Below, one piece after another: positions 26,871 to 33,700 of a stretch of DNA of 64,000 nucleotides. Position 1 is the stretch's first letter. Each line of letters opens with the position of its first letter. The stretch is taken from NCBI GenBank assembly GCA_028821195.1, contig JAPPHB010000015.1:62001-126000 (forward strand), in the 5' to 3' direction. The notes beneath the pieces were generated by a model, which saw only the letters and a program-made list of their open reading frames with translations, was not told where the DNA came from and did no database searches. The translations under genes were made by a program, and so were the position numbers. The DNA comes from Gammaproteobacteria bacterium (lineage in GTDB: Bacteria > Gemmatimonadota > Gemmatimonadetes > Longimicrobiales > Gaopeijiaceae).

Positions 26871-29675
26871 GATCCCGGCCCTGTGGGAACGGTGACGGCC
26901 AGCGATCCGGCCGGACGGTCGGCGCGGGCCGCGGTGGCGGTGGGCGACGGCGCGGCTGCGATACTTGTGAGGCCGCCACAGGCGATCATCACGGGCGTGG
27001 GCGACACGCTGCGGATGGCGGCTCTGGCGTTCGACGAGAACGGATACGCAGTGTCGGCGGGCGCGGTCTCGTGGGCGTCCGACGACGTGTCCGTGGCGAC
27101 GGTGGACGCGGAAGGGCTGGTGACGGCAGTTGCTCGAGGGACGGCGACCGTCACGGCGAGCGCGGGCGCGGTCTCGGGGGTTGCGGAGATCGTCGTCTTG
27201 GGGATCGCGGACAACGGCACGGATCGGGATGTTCTGGTGGCGCTGTACGTTGCGACTGGCGGGCTGAACTGGGAGACGGCCGAAAACTGGCTGACCGACC
27301 GCCCGATCCGATACTGGCAAGGGGTGGATACGCAATGGATCGGCGGAGCGGATCGGGTCATCCGACTGCACCTTGACGGGAACGGCCTGACCGGGTCGAT
27401 CCCGCCCGAGTTGGGCGGCCTGACGGAACTGCGGGGGTTGTGGCTTGACGCGAACGGCCTGACCGGCCCGGTCCCGCCCGAGTTGGGCGGCCTGACGGAA
27501 CTGCGGGATTTGAACCTTTCGGCGAACGACCTGACCGGCCCCATCCCGCCCGAGTTGGGCGGCCTGACGGAACTTCGGAGGTTGTGGCTTACGTGGAACG
27601 ACTTGACCGGCCCCATCCCGCCCGAGTTGGGCGGCCTGACGGAACTGGGGGAGTTGTGGCTTGCGGGGAACGGCCTGACCGGCCCGATCCCGCCCGAGTT
27701 GGGCAGCCTGACGGAACTGACGTACTTGCATCTTCAAGGGAACAGCCTGACCGGCCCGGTCCCGCCCGAGTTGGGCAGCCTGACGGAGCTTCGGTTGCTG
27801 GCCCTTGACAAGAACAGCCTGACCGGCCCGATCCCGCCCGAGTTGGGCGGCGTGACGGAACTGGGGGAGTTGTGGCTTGCGGGGAACAACCTGACCGGCC
27901 CGATCCCGCCCGAGTTGGGCGGCCTGACGGAACTGGGGGATTTGAGCCTTGAGGGAAACGACTTGACCGGTTCGGTCCCGCCCGAGTTGGGCAACCTGAC
28001 GGAACTTCGGCGGTTGGCCCTTGCGGGGAATGCTGGCATGGCGGGGGTCTTGCCGATGTCGTTGACCAACCTCCGCAAGCTCGAAGAGTTTTCCGCTGGG
28101 CGCACGGGCCTGTGCGCGCCCGCCGATCCTGACTTCCAGAGTTGGATCGGGGCGATCCGCGCTGCGCGGGTCCAGACCTGCATTGACCCCAACCGCGTCA
28201 CATACCCTGCATACCTCACCCAGGCGGCGCAGTCGCGGGAGTTTCCGGTTCCTCTTGTGGCGGGCGAGGAGGCGCTCCTCCGGGCTTTCGTTACCGCTAC
28301 GAGCCCGACGGAGGTGGCCATTCCTCCCCTTCGAGCCCGGTTCTTCGCAGACGGTGACGAAATCTACCGGGCGGACCTTCCCGCGCGGACGGCGGCCATC
28401 CCGACCGAGCTTTACGAGGGGGATTTGTCCCAGTCGCAAAACGCCGTGATACCCGGCGGGATCGTGCGACGGGGCCTTGAAATGATAATTGAGATCGACA
28501 CAACGGGAATTGATCCCGGATTGGGCATCGCGGCCCGAATCCCGGAAACGGGCCGTATCGCAATCGACGTGCGGGAAATGCCTGTGCTTGACTTGACGGT
28601 GATTCCCTTCCTCTGGCGCGACGATCCCCATTGGGAGGCGGTGGAAACGGTCGAAGCCATGGCGGCGGACCCTTACGGTCACGAAATGCTACGGCAGATG
28701 CGGGACTTGCTGCCGGTTGGCGAAATCGGGGTGACAGCCCATGCGCCCGTGCTGACCTCGACCTCCTACGACGAATGGGATCCGATATTGGGTCAGACGG
28801 AGGCGATCCGGGCCATCGAGGGCGGGACCGGCCATTACATGGGCACGATGTCGAGACCGGGCCGGGAGGGGGTGGCGGGAAGGGCTTACTTGGGAGGCCG
28901 GGTGTTCATTTCGAGGCTGAACCCTACGACTATGGCCCATGAACTCGGCCACAACATGGGCCTGTACCATGCGCCGGCGTGCAGAGCCGGGGGGGCGGAC
29001 CCGGACTTCCCGACCGAGGATGGATCGGTAGGCGTCTGGGGCTATGACTTCCGCTACGGGAATATCGTGCCTCCGAGCGTCCCGGACCTGATGGGCTACT
29101 GCGATCCGTCGTGGATCGGCGGCTATCACTTCGGCAACGCGCTACGCTTCCGGCTGTCCGACGAGAGCGGGACTGCTGCTGCTGCGGTCGCCGGTACGGT
29201 TTCCGACAAGTCGCTTCTGCTGTGGGGTGGTGCCGATGCCGGGGGGGCGCCCTACCTGCAACCCGCGTTCGTGTTGGACGCCCCGGCGTCGGTGCCTGCG
29301 CCGGGGGGTGAACACGAAATTACGGGACGGGACGGGAACGGCGGCGAATTGTTCTCCCTGACCTTCGCGATGCCGGAGACGGTCGATGGTGACGGAGGCT
29401 CCAGCTTCGCTTTCGTGCTCCCGGTTCTTCCGGAATGGCGGGAGGGGCTCGCCAGCATCACGCTTTCGGGACCCGGCGGCTCGGCCACCCTGAACGGCGA
29501 GAGCGATCATCGAATGACGATCCTGCGCGGTGGGCGCGACGGGCAGGTACGCGGCTTCCTGCGCGGCCTTCCGCTTGCCGCCCAAGCCGCCAGCGACGGA
29601 ACGGCCACGCCCGGACTCGATGTATTCGTAAGTCGCGGAATCCCGGACCCGGCGGCGTTTCGGTCGCCGCGATGA
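26802..29675 (+). CDS. LRR lipoprotein fused to a metzincin-type zinc protease
   Basis: 957 residues from ATG 26802. Lipoprotein Cys16 (LLLAAACSSDATTP) is followed by a Big_2-like bacterial Ig domain (about residues 50-135: DTLRMAALAFDENG, VSWASDDVSVATVDAEG), an LRR cap (DVLVALYVATGGLNW), and nine near-identical 24-residue LRRs (GPIPPELGGLTELRxL) at nucleotides 27367-28030. A protease domain follows with HELGHNMGLYH (His713-His723), the HExxHxxGxxH zinc site, and a methionine turn in PDLMGYCDPS near 762. A beta-rich C-terminal domain closes it. It is probably an outer-membrane-anchored or exported protease steered by its LRR. It is the third gene of cassette 1. The LRR DNA repeats invite expansion or loss. 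Confidence 0.85.
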   Translation: MKPWRKLAALLLAAACSSDATTPDPGPVGTVTASDPAGRSARAAVAVGDGAAAILVRPPQAIITGVGDTLRMAALAFDENGYAVSAGAVSWASDDVSVATVDAEGLVTAVARGTATVTASAGAVSGVAEIVVLGIADNGTDRDVLVALYVATGGLNWETAENWLTDRPIRYWQGVDTQWIGGADRVIRLHLDGNGLTGSIPPELGGLTELRGLWLDANGLTGPVPPELGGLTELRDLNLSANDLTGPIPPELGGLTELRRLWLTWNDLTGPIPPELGGLTELGELWLAGNGLTGPIPPELGSLTELTYLHLQGNSLTGPVPPELGSLTELRLLALDKNSLTGPIPPELGGVTELGELWLAGNNLTGPIPPELGGLTELGDLSLEGNDLTGSVPPELGNLTELRRLALAGNAGMAGVLPMSLTNLRKLEEFSAGRTGLCAPADPDFQSWIGAIRAARVQTCIDPNRVTYPAYLTQAAQSREFPVPLVAGEEALLRAFVTATSPTEVAIPPLRARFFADGDEIYRADLPARTAAIPTELYEGDLSQSQNAVIPGGIVRRGLEMIIEIDTTGIDPGLGIAARIPETGRIAIDVREMPVLDLTVIPFLWRDDPHWEAVETVEAMAADPYGHEMLRQMRDLLPVGEIGVTAHAPVLTSTSYDEWDPILGQTEAIRAIEGGTGHYMGTMSRPGREGVAGRAYLGGRVFISRLNPTTMAHELGHNMGLYHAPACRAGGADPDFPTEDGSVGVWGYDFRYGNIVPPSVPDLMGYCDPSWIGGYHFGNALRFRLSDESGTAAAAVAGTVSDKSLLLWGGADAGGAPYLQPAFVLDAPASVPAPGGEHEITGRDGNGGELFSLTFAMPETVDGDGGSSFAFVLPVLPEWREGLASITLSGPGGSATLNGESDHRMTILRGGRDGQVRGFLRGLPLAAQAASDGTATPGLDVFVSRGIPDPAAFRSPR

Positions 29676-30303
29676 GGAGAAAAGGAAGCGCCAGGCGACG
29701 ATCGACCACATGATTCCCCTCGCGGGGCCCGGACTCGACGAGATGACAAACTGGGTAACGTGTTGTAGGGCCTGCAACCAGCGAAAGGCAGCCCAGCCAC
29801 TCGACAAGTTCCTCGAGTCTTTAGCGATGCCCGTCGAAGGGTTGCCAGTATACGGCGACCCCATCATCGATGATCCGGCAATCCCGACGCAACTCAGGCT
29901 GCTGCGGCGCCGGATCTTCGACCGAATCCGGCGCGGCCAACTCCGCGTGTCTGGAACAGCTGCGCAGAAGAAGCTTGAGAAGGAGTATCGACGAGAGCTC
30001 TGGCGGACTGCTGACGGAAAGCTGCTTGAGGCCGAGTTCCCCAACCTCCCTGGCCATGTCCGAGCCGTGATACCCGAGATACGGTCCATCGCCGGGTCCG
30101 AACGCGAGTTATTGCTGCTGGTTGAACTCGCCAAGTCGGCTCGGACCCGGAACTTGATAGGGTCGGTACTCACCGCGGGCGTCGATGTTGAAGCCAGGGT
30201 CCGCTCCCTTTGTGAACGGGAGAGTAATCCAGCATTCAAGAAGCGGTTGGAACGGGCACTGACGCGGTTTGAGCCTGCCGCCAGAGCCTCCGGGTTGGAC
30301 TAG
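29632..30303 (+). pseudogene. HNH endonuclease, 5' part lost
   Basis: The frame open from 29632 reads RRDEEKRKRQATIDHMIPLAGPGLDEMTNWVTCCRACNQRKAAQPLDKFL, the HNH core (IDHxIPL, N, CxxCN), followed by about 170 helical residues to TAG 30301-30303. There is no usable start before the catalytic histidine; ATG 29710 lies just after it. Upstream in the same frame, DSMYS then TAA may be a decayed CMYCG zinc motif. The preceding LRR-protease frame overlaps this stretch in another phase. It is probably inactive. Confidence 0.6.
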
Positions 30304-31873
30304 GCGAAGGCCGGGCTGGTTGAGGCTGGCCGCAAGCTTGATGCGGCCCTCGACGCGGAGGAGGAGGCGTTCAGCGACTACGAGGCAGCCCTCAGCAAGG
30401 TTGGCGGCCAAAGAGGCCGATGAGCTTATGCGCCGCCCGTCCGCAGGATGCAGTTCCGGGGGGTGTCCCGGAGCGGCGGTTGCGAGCGACCGCAGGGCTA
30501 GCTCAGCACCGATTCGTATGTTCCCGGCGACCCGTTGTGGCGGCGGCATCCTCCGGTTGACTGGTTGCCAGAAAACGGGGCATGAAGAATTGGACTCATC
30601 GACGGAAGCGATCCGGTCGCTCAAGGCGCTGAACGCCGATCTGGACGTAATTGACGAACTGGGAAGGATGACACCGGACGACCGGGCCATCACGTCCCGG
30701 TTCATACAAGAGCACACCCGGCTTTACCACGCGCGGTAGGTTCAGGACACGACCTACGAACGGGCGCGGGAGATCCAGGAGCTCATGCAGGGGCGCGGGT
30801 TCGCAACTGAGGACACCCACTGCGTTGGTTGGATGGATTTCTTCGCGGAACACGGTATCCAGTTGGGCGGATCGACTCCAAAACCGGAAACCCCGGGCTG
30901 GGAGGATGTCTACGGCAGTGAGGGAGAGGGTGCGCCCCATGAGCGAGAAAATCGGCGACCGGCTGGCCGATGGCCGTTCGGGCATGGCCCGGAACGCGCC
31001 CGCCCCAGCTCGCCGTGGCCTTCCCGCCAAGGGATTGATGGACCGGGAGCGACCCGGCGGGGCGGGCGGCATGGGCTTGCACATGCCGAACCGCCCCTAT
31101 GCCGCACCGGGCATACCGAAGGGCCGGGTCGCTCCCGTCCACGGCCCGGAGACGCGGATCGGCAGCGGCGATCCGCGGGCCGTGGCCCAACCCCAAGCCG
31201 TCCGGCGACTTGCGGAACCCGCGTTCCGCACGCTCGGGCGCGATTTCCTTGCACAAGCACCCCGATGTCGTTTTCACACCTCTGGATCGGCAACGAGCTC
31301 CCCCGAACGGCGCTCAAATCCGGATTCCCGAAAGGCGGCTCGAACGCCACACCGAATGGCTGTCAATCGTGCCTCCGGGACGCGCCAACCGGAGCAGTTC
31401 CCGCATCTCGGCGATCTGGAGGAGGCGGGCCTGAAAGCCGCCATTTCCGCAACCGCCTCATCGTCCATGCCGAAGATGGCATTCTCGATGCGCGTGATCT
31501 CGCGCCGGGCCGCAACGGCGGTCCCGGGAGGATGGATGGGATGTGGGGCCGTGTCCGTATTGGTCTAGTTTCCGAGGATCGTCCGCGCCCGCGCAAGCGG
31601 TCGCTGGGCGCACGCGACCCCGACGACCTCGAACCGACAGGCCGAGTTCCCGCAGCGCCTCCCAGAGCTTCAGGTGCCGGTCCCGCCACGAAAGGAGCGC
31701 GGTCGAGGTGTCCCAGCCGGGGTCGGCGTCTGACTTGCTATCCGGAGACGAGAGCGCTCCGACCGGGGCACCGATCCCCCGATCGTCATCGGCGGTTACA
31801 CAGCCTTCGCACCATCTCTTGGTATTCCTCGGGCGGGAAAACGCCACGGATCCGAGGTAGGTCGCGGCAGCTG
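30304..31873. other. Decayed coding region with broken frames
   Basis: Protein-like segments appear in pieces. AKAGLVEAGRKLDAALDAEEEAFSDYEAAL continues in frame after the HNH TAG. STEAIRSLKALNADLDVIDELGRMTPDDRAITSRF runs to an in-frame TAG (30737-30739) and continues TTYERAREIQELMQGRGFATED. On the minus strand near 31350-31500, ITRIENAIFGMDDEAVAEMAA shifts frame into FQARLLQIAEMRELLRLARPGG. None forms an intact gene. I recognise only the remnant listed at 31565. Confidence 0.5.
31565..31740 (-). pseudogene. Fragment related to the 23491 mobile-element protein
   Basis: The minus-strand segment TALLSWRDRHLKLWEALRELGL, then after a frameshift FEVVGVACAQRPLARARTIL, aligns with SWGAKHGDLWKGLWDLGLKIEVVAVVRRWKEYGRTSRVL in the 23491 product. 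It stops at TAG 31567-31565. This indicates a second, decayed copy of the same gene type and so an older related element. Confidence 0.5.
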
Positions 31874-31950
31874 TTACACAGGCTTCGCACCATCTCCTCG
31901 TATTACTCGAGCGGGAAGGCTCCACGGATCCGGGGCAAGTCGCGGCAACT
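31795..31950. repeat. Tandem duplication of a 78-bp unit
   Basis: Units 31795-31872 and 31873-31950 are near-identical. On the minus strand they encode two 26-residue repeats with the pattern CRDLPRIRGxFPxExYxEMVRxLCN. The unit at 31873-31950, which is read first on that strand, has a GAA-to-TAA change (FPLE followed by stop). Confidence 0.6.
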
Positions 31951-32722
31951 GATCTGCATGGTTCCGACAGGGTTTCCAAGGATGACGTTGTGTACGCAGG
32001 GCGTGAAATCGGGCACATGCGGACAAACCTCGTTCGTTCCATGCGTGCCCCAGCGGATGGCGTGCCAGACCCAATTCGTTCACGGTTCCAGCGCGCTCAA
32101 GCGCCATGATGGCGTCAGCGCCTTCCTCTCCGGCCCGCGCCATGATCTCAATCGCCGTCATCGCGGCCACATCGTCGTCTTGCTGGGCGACGAGTCGGGA
32201 CAGGTACGGCAGTGCGCGCTCCGGCGGACGGCCCGCATACCCGTTGATAACGATGCTTGCCCGTCTGGGATTGCGCTCACGCAGAGCGGTGTAGATCTGG
32301 AACAGAGCTTGGTCGACGCGCTCGAATCCTGCCTCGCCCGCATCGGCCACGCGGTCGTACCACCGCCACCTATCAGCATCCTCGATGGCGACGAGTACGA
32401 AGGCTTCGGCGATCAAGTCGCGCGTTGCATCGGTCACCGGCCCGAACTCGCCTGCGATGATGTCGCGGCTGTAGTCGAAGTACATGTCCAACTCATCCGG
32501 CAACGTTCGCCAGTTGCCCGGGTCCTCCACGATCCGCGCCGCCGCCTGGCGCGCGCCCGAGAAAACCAACATGGCCGCTTCCCGATCCGTCTTCGCGAGT
32601 TCGACCAGCTCCAGCATCTCCACTGTACGACGTACCCTGGCCGCCACCTCGTCTTGGCCGGAAACGCCGGTAGGGAGAAGGGCCGCCAGTGTCACCGTCA
32701 ACATGTAGTGGTTCATCGCCAT
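31874..32722 (-). CDS. Secreted helical protein, probably C-terminally altered
   Basis: 282 residues from ATG 32722 (a second ATG two codons later). The signal peptide MAMNHYMLTVTLAALLPTGVSGQ is followed by an acidic, helical domain (TVEMLELVELAKTDREAAMLVFSG, DEVAARVRR, ALPYLSRLVAQQDDDVAAMTAIEIMARAGEEGADAIMALERAG) with a HEAT-like feel. From about residue 210 (NELGLARHPLGHAWNERG) composition changes to proline/arginine-rich sequence, which suggests that the true C-terminus was lost and the frame now reads through the tandem duplication. The family is not recognised. Confidence 0.5.
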   Translation of the reverse strand: MAMNHYMLTVTLAALLPTGVSGQDEVAARVRRTVEMLELVELAKTDREAAMLVFSGARQAAARIVEDPGNWRTLPDELDMYFDYSRDIIAGEFGPVTDATRDLIAEAFVLVAIEDADRWRWYDRVADAGEAGFERVDQALFQIYTALRERNPRRASIVINGYAGRPPERALPYLSRLVAQQDDDVAAMTAIEIMARAGEEGADAIMALERAGTVNELGLARHPLGHAWNERGLSACARFHALRTQRHPWKPCRNHADQLPRLAPDPWSLPARVIRGDGAKPV

Positions 32723-32880
32723 GCTTCCCTATGACCCCGAAGGCGACCAGATACTTGCGGCATCTGCCACGTGTCCGCCAGAGGGCGGATTCCGTGTCCG
32801 GCCTACCTCGATGTCAAATACGCACCTCTGGATCGGCACCGGCCATGCTGTAAGCGCGGCTCTCATCAGGCTTCGTACCG

Positions 32881-33192
32881 CTACCGCCGCCTCGGCTTTC
32901 GCCTCCGAACTCCATGCGCGTGCAGCGTGTTCGAGACGGCCTGTTCCGAAAGCGCGAACCGCCTCGCAACCTCCGCCATGCTGCCGCTTTCCTCGTAAGC
33001 CGCGCAGATCGCATCGCCCTGCAATCGGATCAGGTCGGCTCTGGTGGGGAAGCCGCCCTCGCGCATCGCGATCCTTCCAACCTGGTAGGACGATACGCCG
33101 AGATCGCGAGCAATGTGCGCGAACGTCTCGCCTTCCCACGCGCGTGCGATGATCTCACCGCGTACCGCGTCGGGGATCTTGCGCGGTGGCAT
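32881..33192 (-). CDS. Helix-turn-helix DNA-binding protein (cassette 2, intact copy)
   Basis: 103 residues from ATG 33192 with GGGAGG about 8 bases upstream. Two HTH-like segments are visible: FAHIARDLGVSSYQVGRIAMREG (about residues 24-46) and SMAEVARRFALSEQAVSNTLHAHG (about 71-94). The C-terminus is a basic patch (RRRKPRRR). The two-HTH architecture recalls transposase or resolvase DNA-binding domains without a catalytic part. It is transcribed away from the coiled-coil/LRR genes and shares their intergenic region, so it is the natural candidate regulator of the cassette. The near-identical copy at 25874 has lost its start codon. Confidence 0.7.
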   Translation of the reverse strand: MPPRKIPDAVRGEIIARAWEGETFAHIARDLGVSSYQVGRIAMREGGFPTRADLIRLQGDAICAAYEESGSMAEVARRFALSEQAVSNTLHAHGVRRRKPRRR

Positions 33193-33700
33193 GAGGGCAC
33201 CTCCCTGTGTTTCGAACCCGTCCGGGATTCCGCCACGATATTGGCGCGCCTTCCGTCACCTGTAAAGCACGGGTCTCGGCCCGCGCGGGCAGCGGCCGGA
33301 TAGCGGAGACGGCTTGTGTCCGCGAACTTGCCAGTCGTGCAGATCGTGCGGTCCATCACCGAGGAATCGAATGTTGGCACACACGAAACAAAGCGGCCGG
33401 AGCTATGTGCCGGCAGCAAAACGCTGTACGAGCAGTTGAAGAGCAACGACTTCCGCGAGGTCGAAGACGGGATGAAGGACATCCGGGAGCAGATGGACCG
33501 CATGGACGGCCGGTTGCGGGAAGCACGGGAGGAATGGCGCGGGATCGCGGCCGTCGTGGAAGGCCGTGCGGCGAGCCGTGGCCGTGCTTGCGCCAACGGC
33601 GCGAGCCCCAAACGCTACGGAACGGAGCCCCAACCCATGAAGCCTTATCTGAAACTGGCGGTGCTGTTGCTGGCGGCCGCGTGTTCGAGTGACGTGATAA
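32918..33700. repeat. Cassette leader repeat, copy 2
   Basis: Direct-repeat partner of 26070-26870; the HTH portions differ at only a few bases. Divergence is greater in the intergenic part and coiled-coil region. A short related motif (gatgtc...cacctctggatcggcac) lies just outside at 32814-32838 and also near 31264. Confidence 0.85.
33371..33590 (+). pseudogene. Copy 2 of the short coiled-coil gene, frameshifted
   Basis: ATG 33371 sits at the same place as the cassette 1 start (CGAGGAATCGAATG) and reads MLAHTKQSGRSY, but a missing G shifts the frame and it stops after 22 codons. The coiled-coil part (LKSNDFREVEDGMKDIREQMDRMDGRLREAREEW) is open in another frame and, lacking the cassette 1 stop, runs in phase into the LRR gene at 33637. 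It is either dead or now an N-terminal extension started upstream at 33316. Confidence 0.5.

Noticed and set aside
27367-28030. Regular 72-bp repeats as a possible CRISPR or minisatellite array
   Set aside because: They are in-frame LRR codons without unique spacers.
26820-28682. 620-codon minus-strand frame antisense to the LRR-metzincin gene
   Set aside because: Its repeated LGRDRAGQAV pattern is the complement of the LRR repeats, not a separate repeat protein.
30301-30739. Pyrrolysine or amber-suppressed genes
   Set aside because: Both stops lie in a region with other frameshifts and truncations, so decay explains them better. Kept only as a low-interest finding.
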